From contig NZ_LAHA01000004.1 of assembly GCF_002608075.1 (NCBI RefSeq), positions 30,323 to 94,322 of the forward strand: a DNA stretch of 64,000 nt, in the 5' to 3' direction. How positions within the stretch are numbered: the stretch's first letter is position 1; every line of letters starts with the position of its first letter. The DNA comes from Nostoc linckia z4 (lineage in GTDB: Bacteria > Cyanobacteriota > Cyanobacteriia > Cyanobacteriales > Nostocaceae). The translations under genes were made by a program, and so were the position numbers. The notes under the pieces were generated by a model. The model did no database searches. It was not told the DNA's origin and saw nothing but the letters and a program-made list of their open reading frames with translations. Shown here piece after piece: positions 19,117 to 30,089 of this stretch.

Positions 19117-19677
19117 TTAATTTTGAATTAAGTCTTTAGATGTTGGTAATGGCGAACCAAGAACAGTGAGATTGAGAGCATAGCCACCAGTGATTAGATA
19201 AACAGCATCACACAGCGAACTTAGGCGGCGTACCAAAGAGCCAAGGCGATCGCGGAACATCCTACCAACAGGATAAGCTGGCACAATCCCCCAACCTACT
19301 TCTTCCGCTACAAACAGCATATCAGCAGCCACCAAATCCACAGTCTCTAAAAACTCTACCACCAGATTTTCCCAACTTTGGTCATCTTGTTCTAGGAGAT
19401 TCGCTACCCAAGTTCCCAAAGAATCAACCAAAAGACAAGTATGGGGTTTCGCTTCAGCAAGGGTAGCAGACAGTTCCACAGGTACAGACAGAGTTACCCA
19501 ATCTTGGGGACGACGTTTTTGGTGTTCTAAAATACGTTGGTGCCATTCTTCATCATCTGGGTTATCAGTGGCTGTAGCTACGTAAATAACTGCTTTCCCC
19601 GACTCTATAGCCAGAGTTTCTGCCCACTCACTTTTACCAGAACGAGCGGGCCCTGTGACTAAAATGACTTTACTCAA
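19117..19677 (-). CDS. cobU: Adenosylcobinamide kinase / guanylyltransferase
   Basis: Bifunctional enzyme of cobalamin nucleotide-loop assembly. It phosphorylates adenosylcobinamide, then transfers GMP to it, making AdoCbi-GDP. The 186-residue protein starts with the Walker A GPARSGKSEW (about residues 8-17). The stretch IYVATATDNPDDEEWHQRI holds the histidine that carries GMP in the family. The second half has EVGWGIVP and the C-terminal G(G)YAL segment, all typical. Length is normal. The 139-residue protein gene follows. Confidence 0.93.
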   Translation of the reverse strand: MSKVILVTGPARSGKSEWAETLAIESGKAVIYVATATDNPDDEEWHQRILEHQKRRPQDWVTLSVPVELSATLAEAKPHTCLLVDSLGTWVANLLEQDDQSWENLVVEFLETVDLVAADMLFVAEEVGWGIVPAYPVGRMFRDRLGSLVRRLSSLCDAVYLITGGYALNLTVLGSPLPTSKDLIQN

Positions 19678-19884
19678 AAGTTACTTCCTAAGTATCTTCA
19701 CAATATGGCTACGTTTGCAGTTTATCATCACAGGAGTGGGGAGATGGGCAGGTAGGGAGGTGGGGAGATGAGAGTTATTGTACAAGTTTTTTCTCCTCTG
19801 CCCCTGGAGGCTCTTGTGCCTCATGCCCTGTTTGGCCAATGCCCAATGCCCAATGCCCAATACCCAATACCCAAATAATTAAAA

Positions 19885-20100
19885 GGGAACTCTTAACAGG
19901 CAATAGGGAATAGGGAAATTCCCATACTTAAAAGTAGGGGATTTGTACAAGGACGCATTTTTTCACAGCATGAGTGTTCCCTTAAAAAATATTTTTTTTG
20001 TTTTCATAAATAAATTTAGTTGCTCTGAACCCAGTATTAGAGCAGGTTTTTCCACTATTCCCTATTCCCTATTCCCTATTCCCTGCCCGGAGGGCTTGGT
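19885..20100. repeat. Dispersed palindromic repeat with GGGAATAGGG ends (copy 1)
   Basis: The element starts with AGGGAATAGGGAAATTCCC and ends with a run of CTATTCCC units followed by TGCCCGGAGGGCTTGG. A second copy is at 27675-28022 with the same order of internal blocks: GGGGATTTGTA, AAGGACGCATTTTTCACAGC-like, CATGAGTGT, TTCATAAATAAATTTAG and GAGCAGG. Left and right ends are inverted repeats. No transposase is encoded. Confidence 0.6.
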
Positions 20101-20323
20101 AAGATTTTTAATTCTAAATAACTTTTAAGAGATAAAATTAGCACCAGCATCATTGCGAATTAATAATTACAGTAGATTGCAATTTGGTGAAGTAAATAAA
20201 TTTAAGTCTGTGAGACAGCTATCTAAATTGTTTTACTAATGACTAGGATAATTCACCGATTCTGCTGTATTTTTCAAGTCGGGATTGAAAACCCGCCAAT
20301 AACTGGACAGCAAACTATAGGGT

Positions 20324-21136
20324 ATGTTTATGAAACCAGGCTTAAAACGTATTGAAGCAACTCTACACGATTTAGGAACTCGTGGCACTGACTCTGCTGC
20401 TGAAGCAGGAGATTCAACAAAGCGGCCTTTCTCTTTTAGAATCAGTGTCACAGCCAACGAACCCACAACAACCACAAACACTTCATTTTCTCAGGATGAT
20501 GAAGTCAAGATACAAGAACAAGCAGCTGGCGTTAGTGTTGATAAGGAACAAAATTTATTTCCTCACCACGACTCTGTGCAAACCTTTCAAGCAGAAGATA
20601 GTACAAGCAGAACACCGAGCCTACCCAAGTTCAAAACTCCCAGCATCAGTAGCCATCGCCACGGAGCCAATCCAGGCTTGGCTATGAGTATATTGCAAGA
20701 AATTCAAGAAAGTCTTGCTAGTTGGCAAACAGAATTACAAAATATTTTGCAGCAAATTCAGGATATTTACTTAGAAGGGCCGATTGTCAATGGTTGGTTA
20801 GAATCCAATTTTCAGGAACCAGAACCAGGTGGAACTGCAACACTCCGCCATGCAGAAATTGACAGGCTAATGAACTATGTTGAAGAAATTTGCGCTAATG
20901 GTGGAAAAGTGTCCTACCAATCGTCTGCTACTAGCTATCGCCTCTGCGGTGTGGACGATTCTGGTAAAGTTTGGTCGCGCCCATGTCCAGCAGATCAAGT
21001 TCCCACCGTTAGTATAGCGATCGCTCGTTACCAAAAGTTACGTCAGTTGTTGGGGCGTAAGCAAACTTTGGAAACGCGTTTGGCTCAACTTGCCCAAAGT
21101 CTTGTAGTTTTACATAGCCACATTCAGCAAACGTGA
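20324..21136 (+). CDS. Conserved hypothetical protein with disordered N-terminus
   Basis: 270 residues, no family recognised. The first half is rich in Ser, Thr, Gln and Asp and likely disordered. The second half (about residue 125 onward) is helical with coiled-coil character (LQEIQESLASWQTELQNILQ) and ends in a heptad-like helix with many Gln and Leu. A start at 20330 is also possible. An overlapping frame at 20382-20687 is a shadow. The neighbourhood gives no clue to function. Confidence 0.55.
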   Translation: MFMKPGLKRIEATLHDLGTRGTDSAAEAGDSTKRPFSFRISVTANEPTTTTNTSFSQDDEVKIQEQAAGVSVDKEQNLFPHHDSVQTFQAEDSTSRTPSLPKFKTPSISSHRHGANPGLAMSILQEIQESLASWQTELQNILQQIQDIYLEGPIVNGWLESNFQEPEPGGTATLRHAEIDRLMNYVEEICANGGKVSYQSSATSYRLCGVDDSGKVWSRPCPADQVPTVSIAIARYQKLRQLLGRKQTLETRLAQLAQSLVVLHSHIQQT

Positions 21137-21232
21137 AGCTTTGAAGATTTTTTCCGAAAAAACTCGGTTGGTGGGCAGATAAAATTTAGTTTAGATTAAC
21201 TAAGACTAAATGTGCATTAGATTTAACAACCA

Positions 21233-21392
21233 GAATTCAGGAGTCAGTCGTCAAAATTCAGTTAAGAATTTTGTATCCGTGACAAATGAATAAAGGGTGA
21301 ACATTACACCAAAATTTCCCATTTGGTGGTCTTCAATATAGTAGCGGGATTCAAATCCTCTAAATATATTGATTCTGAATTCTGGATTCTTG
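21233..21392. repeat. MITE-like repeat with heptamer ends (copy 2)
   Basis: This shorter relative of the element at 14950-15200 begins AATTCAGGAGTCAGTC, contains CCCATTTGGTGGTCTTC, and ends in GATTCTGAATTCTGG. The GAGACGCTACGCG arms of copy 1 are missing. It separates the hypothetical gene from the polysaccharide cluster. Confidence 0.5.
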
Positions 21393-21441
21393 CTGAAGAT
21401 TTTAATCTAAAATCCCACATCTAAAATCCCCAATTAAATCT

Positions 21442-22377
21442 ATGCCAGATATCCAAATCTCTGCCATTATCTGTACCCACAATCGAGATACCTACTTAGG
21501 TGCTGCAATTGATAGTCTTTTAGGACAGGATTTTGCCGCTAATTTTGAAGTTGTAGTAGTTGATAATGGGTCTAGCGATGGCACTCGCCAAGTAGTAGAA
21601 CAAAGAGCTGACGATCCTCGGCTCAAGTATATCTTTGAACCCACCATCGGCTTATCCGTCGCCCGTAACACGGGTGCAAAAGTGGCTAGTGCTGATATTC
21701 TGGCTTATCTTGATGACGATGCCGTTGCGAGCAAGGGCTGGCTGCAAGTTTTATATTCTGCCTATTACAATAACTCTAAACTAGCGATCGCTGGTGGCAA
21801 AGTCACTCTCATCTGGCCTGAAGGAATGCAACAACCAAGGTGGCTATCTCCAGGACTATCAGGAAATCTAGGTGCATACGACTTGGGTGACGATATCATC
21901 TACATTCAGCAACCAGGCTCCACACCAAGAGGCTTAAATTACTCCATCCGTCGCAGTTTTTTAGAAGAAATTGGAGGTTTCGATCCTCATCTTGGTCGAG
22001 TAGGGAAAAATCTATTATCTAACGAAGAACTACAAATGACCGAATTTGCCCTACAACGTGGATGGCAAGTTGCTTATCTTCCAGAAGCACTAGTAGCTCA
22101 TAATGTTGCCCCAGAACGCCTGCAACGTTCTTGGTTTTTAAACCGAGGCTGGTGGCAAGGTATTAGCGAGTGCTATCGAGAACAACTCGCTGGTAGGGCT
22201 GGTATCGCTCAATTACAACGAGGGGGCGAACGATTTTTGCGCGGTTTGTACAAAGCATTGCAATACTTCTTTGACCCAGCAGAACGATTTGACAAACTTG
22301 TGTATGCTTACGGTCAAATTGGCTACTTAAATGCAGCTATTCAAGGTCTTTTATCCACATCAAATAAGAAGTCATAA
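21442..22377 (+). CDS. GT2 family glycosyltransferase
   Basis: 311 residues with a GT-A fold: ISAIICTHNRDTYL at the nucleotide-binding start, EVVVVDNGSSDGT, and the DXD-type metal motif in LAYLDDDAVASKGW. The acceptor half contains SNEELQMTEFALQRGW, the ED-like motif of inverting GT2 enzymes. It begins a three-gene cluster (21442-24030) with 21-base spacing to the next gene, which points to extracellular or hormogonium-type polysaccharide synthesis (inference). Sugar donor and acceptor are unknown. Confidence 0.85.
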   Translation: MPDIQISAIICTHNRDTYLGAAIDSLLGQDFAANFEVVVVDNGSSDGTRQVVEQRADDPRLKYIFEPTIGLSVARNTGAKVASADILAYLDDDAVASKGWLQVLYSAYYNNSKLAIAGGKVTLIWPEGMQQPRWLSPGLSGNLGAYDLGDDIIYIQQPGSTPRGLNYSIRRSFLEEIGGFDPHLGRVGKNLLSNEELQMTEFALQRGWQVAYLPEALVAHNVAPERLQRSWFLNRGWWQGISECYREQLAGRAGIAQLQRGGERFLRGLYKALQYFFDPAERFDKLVYAYGQIGYLNAAIQGLLSTSNKKS

Positions 22378-22398
22378 ATATCATAAATTATAATTCTT

Positions 22399-23355
22399 AT
22401 GTCATCTAAAATACCAGTTTCTGTATTAATTCCTGCCAAAAACGAACAAGCCAACTTACCAGCTTGTCTCACTAGTCTCAGTAGAGCAGATGAAATATTT
22501 GTAGTCGATTCTCAAAGTAACGATAATAGTGTCGAAATTGCTAAAAGTTATGGCGCTAACGTCATTCAATTTAAATTCAACGGACATTGGCCTAAAAAGA
22601 AAAATTGGTCTTTAGATAACCTACCTTTTCGTAACGAATGGGTACTAATTGTAGATTGCGACGAACGCATCACTCCCGAACTTTGGGAAGAAATTGAGCA
22701 GGCAATTAATCAAGATGAATATAGTGGTTATTATCTCAATCGCCGGGTATTTTTCTTAGGCAAGTGGATTCGTTATGGTGGAAAATACCCCGATTGGAAT
22801 TTGCGTTTGTTTAAGCATAAAAAAGGACGCTACGAAAATTTACATACAGAAGATATTCCCAACACTGGCGATAACGAAGTTCACGAACATGTAATTTTAC
22901 AGGGTCAAGTTGGGTATCTGAAAAATGATATGCTCCATGAAGATTTTCGCGACCTTTATCATTGGTTAGAACGGCACAATCGCTATTCAAATTGGGAAGC
23001 TCGCGTTTATTATAATATTCTCACAGGTCAAGATGATAGCGGCACTATTGGTGCAAATTTATTTGGTGACGCAGTGCAACGCAAACGCTTTTTGAAAAAA
23101 GTATGGGTACGCTTGCCATTTAAGCCTCTTTTGCGGTTTGTGTTATTTTATATCATCCAACGCGGCTTTTTAGACGGCAAAGCAGGATATATATATGGAC
23201 GATTGCTGAGTCAATATGAATATCAAATTGGAGTTAAACTTTACGAATTACGAAATTGTGGTGGTCATTTAAATACTGCAACTACAGCAAAGCAGGAAAT
23301 TATTGAGCAGGGAAGTCGAGGAGCAGAAGGAAAACTATTGACCATTGACTCCTAA
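22399..23355 (+). CDS. GT2 family glycosyltransferase (WaaE/KdtX-like)
   Basis: 318 residues of the WaaE-like GT2 subgroup: VSVLIPAKNEQANLPACL at the N-terminus, EIFVVDSQSNDNSVEIAKSYG, then WVLIVDCDERITPELWEEI with the metal-binding DCDE. The form is that of enzymes adding a sugar to lipid-linked or LPS-core acceptors. It follows another GT2 gene by 21 bases and precedes the acetyltransferase gene by about 96 bases, so the three are likely one transcript. The last 20 residues are poorly conserved. Confidence 0.85.
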   Translation: MSSKIPVSVLIPAKNEQANLPACLTSLSRADEIFVVDSQSNDNSVEIAKSYGANVIQFKFNGHWPKKKNWSLDNLPFRNEWVLIVDCDERITPELWEEIEQAINQDEYSGYYLNRRVFFLGKWIRYGGKYPDWNLRLFKHKKGRYENLHTEDIPNTGDNEVHEHVILQGQVGYLKNDMLHEDFRDLYHWLERHNRYSNWEARVYYNILTGQDDSGTIGANLFGDAVQRKRFLKKVWVRLPFKPLLRFVLFYIIQRGFLDGKAGYIYGRLLSQYEYQIGVKLYELRNCGGHLNTATTAKQEIIEQGSRGAEGKLLTIDS

Positions 23356-23451
23356 CTCTAGCAATTTTAGATTTTGAATTTTGAATTTTGGATTGGAGGA
23401 GAAATTTAAAATCTAAAATCTTAAAATCTAAAATCTAAAATCCAAAATTGA

Positions 23452-24030
23452 ATGACTAATGACAAACCTTTTGTAGATTTACGCAAATATAACCAATCTT
23501 GGTTCGATCGCGGGCGTCCTGGTTGGTATATTTTATTATGGTGGTTTGTACAAGCGATCGCCTTTCCTCTGACTCCTCAACCGTTAAATATTTTACGTTG
23601 TACTCTACTACGATTATTTGGCGCTCGTATCGGCAAAGGCGTATTGATTCGACCCACTGCGCGTTTTACTTACCCCTGGAAAATTACCATAGGCAACTAC
23701 AGTTGGATTGGAGACAACGTGGTTTTATATAGTCTCGATGAAATTAACATCGGCGAACAGTGCGTAATTTCCCAGAAAAGCTACCTCTGTACTGGTAGCC
23801 ATGACATCCAAGACCCTGCCTTTGGCTTGAAAACAGCAACCATCACCATTGAGAATGGTGCATGGGTGGCGACAGATTGTTTCATTGGGCCGGGAGTAAA
23901 AATTGGTGCTAACGCTGTAATTGGCGCTCGTAGCAGTGTTTTCACCAGTATGCCTTCTGGACAAGTTTGTTGGGGAAGCCCCTGTCGTCCGAATAAAGCT
24001 CGGATAAAACTCGATCCTGTTAGTCATTAG
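23452..24030 (+). CDS. WcaF-like hexapeptide acetyltransferase
   Basis: 192 residues. It has a left-handed beta-helix built from hexapeptide repeats (about residues 60-175), including IGKGVLIRPTARF, IGNYSWIGDNVVLYS, GAWVATDCFIGPGVKIG and ANAVIGARSSV. It matches the putative colanic-acid acetyltransferase group, which O-acetylates polysaccharide units using acetyl-CoA. The trimeric active site would use His in GSHDIQD. Position after two glycosyltransferases supports a role in decorating an exopolysaccharide. Confidence 0.85.
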   Translation: MTNDKPFVDLRKYNQSWFDRGRPGWYILLWWFVQAIAFPLTPQPLNILRCTLLRLFGARIGKGVLIRPTARFTYPWKITIGNYSWIGDNVVLYSLDEINIGEQCVISQKSYLCTGSHDIQDPAFGLKTATITIENGAWVATDCFIGPGVKIGANAVIGARSSVFTSMPSGQVCWGSPCRPNKARIKLDPVSH

Positions 24031-24031
24031 T

Positions 24032-24154
24032 CAATAGACTTCTTGCAGAAGTCGGGAAAAGGGGGAAAGGTTTGGTATTTTACCTTTCGCCAATAAAGAT
24101 GTATCCCTTTTCCCACAAGAGTGCAAAAAGCACTCTTGTGCAAGAGGTCTATTG
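24032..24154. mobile_element. MITE-like element with 16-bp inverted ends
   Basis: The ends CAATAGACTTCTTGCA and TGCAAGAGGTCTATTG are inverted repeats with one mismatch, 123 bp overall. Inside is a strong hairpin (CACAAGAGTGC-AAAAA-GCACTCTTGTG, about 24115-24140) that may end transcription of the polysaccharide cluster. No coding capacity. Half of the same hairpin sequence occurs near 2298. Confidence 0.55.
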
Positions 24155-24247
24155 GTCATTGGTCATTAGTGATTAATATCAACTTGTTATCAAAATCTCT
24201 CCCTTGTCCCCGCGTCCGTCTACACAATGATGGAATATTTATTCATC

Positions 24248-25636
24248 TCAAAGTACCCGCAGTAAGCTGGGAATGCTTTCTACAGCTTCCAGACTCTCAA
24301 TTTCTGCCAAGGCTTGCCGGAAGTTACCTTCCCGCACATCATGGGTGACAACTACAATCTCTGCTAGTTCCCCTTGAAAGCCTGTTTGCACAATTGATTC
24401 TAAGCTAACGCCATAGTTACCAAAGCAAGTACCCAATTTACCGATAACTCCAGGTTGGTCATTCGTAAGGAAACGGGCATAAAACCGAGTTATCAATTCT
24501 GCCATCGGCACAATTTGGCTATATTCGTGATGTCCGCAAGCTAATAATGGATTTAGCGAACCGATTTTGGATTGATTATCAGTACTAACTTTTTGCGATT
24601 TTAAACTTGCAGCTAAATTCAAGATATCTGAGGTTACAGCACTGGCGGTTGCACCAGCACCAGCACCAGGGCCAAAAAACATTACCTGCCCAATGGGTTC
24701 TCCTTCCACAAGGATGGCATTATAAACTCCGTTGATGCTAGCCAAAGGATGTGCTTTCGGCACTAAAGTCGGATGAACTCTCACGGAAAGAGGAGATAGG
24801 TAAAATTTTTGCGCGTCACCGTATCCCCGCGTCTCCCTATCCTCTTCTGAGGAAGTAATTCTTTTAGCGATCGCTAACAATTTAATCACAAATCCCAATT
24901 TTTCGGCGTAGGCTATATCTGTTTTGCTGACTTGCCGAATGCCTTCGGTATACACATCTTTGAGGTTGATACGTCCGCCAAAACCTAATGATGCCAGGAT
25001 GGCAATTTTATCAGCTGCGTCTAAGCCATCAACGTCGGCTGTGGGGTCGGCTTCGGCATAACCCAAGTGTTGGGCATCAGCTAAAACATCACTGAAGTTG
25101 CTACCTTCTGTTTGCATCCGGGTGAGGATGTAGTTAGTTGTACCGTTAACAATACCTGTGACAGCTTGAATGCGGTTAACGCTTAAAGATTGCTTCAAGG
25201 GTTGAATTACCGGAATTCCACCACCGACTGCGGCTTCTAACATCACGTATACGCCTGCTTGATTGGCTGTGGTGAAAATTTCTGCACCAAAACGGGCGAT
25301 GACTGCTTTGTTGGCAGTGACTACGTGCTTGCCATTACTTAAAGCTTTGAGAATGAGCGATCGCGCTGGTTCTAATCCGCCCATGACTTCTACTATTATA
25401 TCCACTGCCGGGTCGTTGACAATGGCTTCTAAATCTGTAGTCACCACATCGGTAGATAATTCTACTGCACGGGGCTTATCAAGCGATCGTACCCCCACAC
25501 GGCATATTTCTATCTCTTGTAACAACGGGTGACGCCCAGTTTTGTCTTGTAACAACTGCACTGTACCCGTTCCCACGGTTCCTAATCCCAGTATTCCCAG
25601 TTTGACACCCACAAATTTTGCACCCAATTTCACCAA
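24248..25636 (-). CDS. hom: Homoserine dehydrogenase
   Basis: Reduces aspartate semialdehyde to homoserine for threonine and methionine synthesis. The NAD(P)-binding start GILGLGTVGTGTV is followed by ANKAVIARFG, the homoserine dehydrogenase core GIVNGTTNYILTRM and YAEADPTADVDGLDAADK, and an ACT regulatory domain in the last 80 residues. At 462 residues it is some 30 longer than usual: a short N-terminal extension (a GTG at 25612 may be the true start) and an in-frame insertion at residues 261-278 made of repeat DNA. Both domains around the insertion are intact. Confidence 0.94.
   Translation of the reverse strand: MVKLGAKFVGVKLGILGLGTVGTGTVQLLQDKTGRHPLLQEIEICRVGVRSLDKPRAVELSTDVVTTDLEAIVNDPAVDIIVEVMGGLEPARSLILKALSNGKHVVTANKAVIARFGAEIFTTANQAGVYVMLEAAVGGGIPVIQPLKQSLSVNRIQAVTGIVNGTTNYILTRMQTEGSNFSDVLADAQHLGYAEADPTADVDGLDAADKIAILASLGFGGRINLKDVYTEGIRQVSKTDIAYAEKLGFVIKLLAIAKRITSSEEDRETRGYGDAQKFYLSPLSVRVHPTLVPKAHPLASINGVYNAILVEGEPIGQVMFFGPGAGAGATASAVTSDILNLAASLKSQKVSTDNQSKIGSLNPLLACGHHEYSQIVPMAELITRFYARFLTNDQPGVIGKLGTCFGNYGVSLESIVQTGFQGELAEIVVVTHDVREGNFRQALAEIESLEAVESIPSLLRVL
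24803..24856 (-). repeat. Dispersed repeat inserted in frame in hom
   Basis: The segment encodes SSEEDRETRGYGDAQ-like sequence between the conserved KLLAIAKRI and LSPLSVRVHPTL. At DNA level it is GGGAGACGCGGGGATACGG, the same GACGCGGGGA-type string found in intergenic DNA nearby (24205-24220). Its length is a multiple of three, so the frame is kept. Confidence 0.6.
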
Positions 25637-25743
25637 TAAAAATTGTAGGTAGAGCGATTGCCCTACCTACTGATTATCCTTCTTCTTTAGTCTTTTGTCG
25701 TTTGTTGTCAGTCGTTAGTCACTTGCCCTTTGTTTTTTGAATA

Positions 25744-25773
25744 ACTAATGACTAATGACTAATGACTAATGAC
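25744..25773. repeat. TAATGAC heptamer tandem array (STRR)
   Basis: Four perfect copies of TAATGAC lie just downstream of petH, one of the seven-base tandem families typical of Nostocales chromosomes. Confidence 0.75.
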
Positions 25774-25777
25774 AAAA

Positions 25778-27669
<1,892 letters not shown>

Positions 27670-27674
27670 CTTTA

Positions 27675-28022
27675 AAAGGGAATAGGGAACAGGGAAATCC
27701 CCACAATTAAAATAAGGGGATTTGTATAAAGACGTATTTTTCACAGCATGAGTGTCTCGAAAAAATCTTTTTACCTTTTCTCATTAGGACTTACGCAAGA
27801 ACTCTCTGAAACTCTTATTCCTTCGTGTCCTTCTCTGACGAGACGCTGCGCGAATGCGTCCTTTGTGGTAGCCTGCGGCAAGCCGCTCGGCGTCTACGTT
27901 TTTTCATAATTTTGCGTAAGTCCTGTTCATAAATAAATTTAGTTGCTCACAAACCTAATATTCGAGCAGGATTTTACAACTGTTGCCTGTTCACTATTCG
28001 CTGTTCCCTGCCCAAAGGGCTT
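27675..28022. repeat. Dispersed palindromic repeat with GGGAATAGGG ends (copy 2, interrupted)
   Basis: Second copy of the element at 19885-20100: AGGGAATAGGGAACAGGG start, GGGGATTTGTATAAAGACG, CACAGCATGAGTGT, TTCATAAATAAATTTAGTTG, GAGCAGGATTTT, then TTCCCTGCCCAAAGGGCTTAG. Between the AAAATCTTTTT block and the TTCATAAATAAA block it is split by another element at 27786-27924. Confidence 0.6.
27786..27924. mobile_element. MITE with AGGACTTACGCAA ends, nested in another repeat
   Basis: Perfect 13-bp inverted ends (AGGACTTACGCAA and TTGCGTAAGTCCT) bound 139 bp without coding capacity. Inside are GAGACGCTGCGCGAATGCG and GGCAAGCCGCTCGGCGTCTACG, palindromic blocks common in Nostoc genomes (a relative is at 35345-35380). 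No clean target duplication is visible. The insertion into the larger repeat gives its relative age. Confidence 0.65.
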
Positions 28023-28829
28023 AGTCAACTGATGGAGTTTGTTGCAGATGTTGAATATCAAAAGCTTGTAGTAGCAGTATTTCCACTTAGTGGTTAAAAT
28101 CTATAGATTTTGCATCTCTGGCTAAAATTTCAGCTATCGTCCATTTTAGGCAATACATCTTTTGGTGTTGGCTATTGACTGTAGACGATTAACTGTTAAC
28201 CGTTAACAGTCAATGAATTCAAAGCCCAATTGCTTACTATTTTTATCAATGGAATCTTGAATGTTGAGAACACTGAGATTTCTATTTGAGTTTATCCATA
28301 AATTTACACCCAATAATTTTACTCATACAACTTAGGGAGTCATTCGTTAGATAGATTATGGTCTCAAATATGTTGCAGTCTTTGGGCGTAATAATACTTG
28401 CCAAGGCCAAAAAACTTGCCAAAGATATCAATTATACCATTACAACACCATTAGATAAAGTCACAACTAGCAAACAACAGAGCAGTGGAATACTTACAGG
28501 TAGTATCGATCCCTCACGGTAAATTAACAGCTCAATCATCAAAATGATTAGTAAACCAAACTAATTCTTGTTAACATCAAATCTTGTATGGGATACCCCC
28601 TTCTGTTAAAATCAAATATACCACTAGGATTAAATACTTACCGGCACTTAGATTCAGGCTAGTCCAATGAGTAGCAACTTATGAGTTTTAAATTTGTTGT
28701 TTACTTGTTGATGTCTTATAGCAGTGCTGGGTAGCAAGAACGCAGGATAAACCAAAGGGGTAAACTCCTGGCTTCAGAATCTGCTGTGTGAAAAATTATT
28801 GACACAACTTTAGTATTAAGAGGAGATTT
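28023..28829. other. Gap upstream of prk
   Basis: About 800 bases. They hold a small palindrome around GTTAACCGTTAAC (28193-28208), a possible 54-codon frame (28358-28522) and the prk promoter region. An AGAGGAG ribosome site lies just before prk. Confidence 0.4.
28358..28522 (+). CDS. Possible small ORF upstream of prk
   Basis: 54 codons starting MVSNMLQSLGVIILAKAKKL. The residue mix is reasonable, with a hydrophobic patch and basic residues, but there is no good ribosome site and no known homologue. It could equally be part of the prk leader region. Confidence 0.2.
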   Translation: MVSNMLQSLGVIILAKAKKLAKDINYTITTPLDKVTTSKQQSSGILTGSIDPSR

Positions 28830-29834
28830 ATGACAAGTAAGCCGGAACGCGTGGTACTGATTGGAGTAGCCGGAGACTCTGGTTGCGGTAAATCTACGTT
28901 TTTGCGTCGTTTGATAGATTTGTTTGGTGAAGATTTAATGACAGTCATCTGTTTGGATGACTATCACTCCTTGGATCGCAAACAGCGCAAAGAAACCGGG
29001 ATAACTGCACTAGACCCCAGGGCCAACAATTTTGACCTGATGTACGAGCAAATCAAAGCGCTCAAAAATGGTCAAGCGATTGATAAGCCGATTTACAACC
29101 ACGAAACCGGCTTGATCGATCCGCCAGAGCGGGTAGAGCCGAATCACATTGTGGTAATTGAAGGGCTGCATCCTTTATATGATGAAAGAGTGCGATCGCT
29201 AATCGACTTTAGCGTTTATTTCGACATCAGTGATGAAGTCAAAATTGCCTGGAAAATCCAGCGAGATATGGCTGAACGCGGTCATCGTTACGAAGATGTC
29301 TTAGCACAAATCAATTCCCGCAAACCTGACTTTGAAAAGTTTATTGAACCACAAAGAGAATTTGCCGACGTAGTTCTTCAGGTATTACCCACAAACTTAA
29401 TCAAAAACGATACTGAGCGTCGAGTCCTACGGGTACGTATGCTCCAGCGGGAAGGAAAAGAAGGCTTTGAGCCAACCTACCTATTTGATGAAGGCTCAAC
29501 AATTCATTGGACTCCCTGCGGACGCAAACTCACCTGTTCTTACCCTGGTATGCAACTGTACTACGGTTCAGATGTCTACTATGGTCGCTACGTCTCAGTA
29601 TTAGAAGTGGATGGTCAATTTGACAACCTAGAAGAAGTCATTTACATCGAAACCCATCTCAGCAATACATCAACCAAATATCAAGGTGAGTTGACTCACT
29701 TGTTACTCCAGCACCGTGAATATCCAGGTTCCAATAATGGAACTGGCTTGTTCCAAGTACTTACAGGTTTAAAAATGCGTGCTGCTTACGAACAGCTGAC
29801 AGCTAAAGAAGCAAAGTTAGCAATTCAAGTCTAA
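28830..29834 (+). CDS. prk: Phosphoribulokinase
   Basis: Calvin-cycle enzyme that makes ribulose-1,5-bisphosphate from ribulose-5-phosphate and ATP. The 334-residue protein has the P-loop GVAGDSGCGKST near residue 12, where the first regulatory cysteine sits in GCGKS, plus DDYHSLDR and VVIEGLHPLYDERVR. In the family, a second cysteine near residue 40 (VICLDDYH here) forms a redox disulfide and CP12/GAPDH bind the enzyme in the dark. Ribosome site AGAGGAG is 6 bases from the ATG. It is followed by a good terminator, so it is a single-gene unit. Confidence 0.97.
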   Translation: MTSKPERVVLIGVAGDSGCGKSTFLRRLIDLFGEDLMTVICLDDYHSLDRKQRKETGITALDPRANNFDLMYEQIKALKNGQAIDKPIYNHETGLIDPPERVEPNHIVVIEGLHPLYDERVRSLIDFSVYFDISDEVKIAWKIQRDMAERGHRYEDVLAQINSRKPDFEKFIEPQREFADVVLQVLPTNLIKNDTERRVLRVRMLQREGKEGFEPTYLFDEGSTIHWTPCGRKLTCSYPGMQLYYGSDVYYGRYVSVLEVDGQFDNLEEVIYIETHLSNTSTKYQGELTHLLLQHREYPGSNNGTGLFQVLTGLKMRAAYEQLTAKEAKLAIQV

Positions 29835-29861
29835 AGCAGCAGGTTTGTGTCAAAGCTTGCA

Positions 29862-29893
29862 GGGGCACTTTTCGGAATGCCCCGCTTTTTTTT
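29862..29893 (+). terminator. Intrinsic terminator after prk
   Basis: GGGGCA pairs with TGCCCC across a 10-base loop and is followed, after CG/GC, by eight T residues (29886-29893). It lies 28 bases after the prk stop codon. Confidence 0.85.
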
Positions 29894-30089
29894 GTCTTCT
29901 TCAAAACATTTTACCGAGAAAATAATTAGCGTAAATTGTATCTTCCTTACTTGTAGTTAGTAGTTTTAATCGATCTTCAAAAGACACTAACGACTCCAGT
30001 ATAAATGTTGTTATGATTTCATAAATTAGGTAGCTGGACTAAATAACGCATTTAGTTAGCGAAAATACTCTAACAAGGAGGAACAACCT

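Noticed and set aside
30000..30089. A SAM riboswitch upstream of metK
   Set aside because: No SAM-I, SAM-II or SAM-IV type conserved core could be seen in the short leader.
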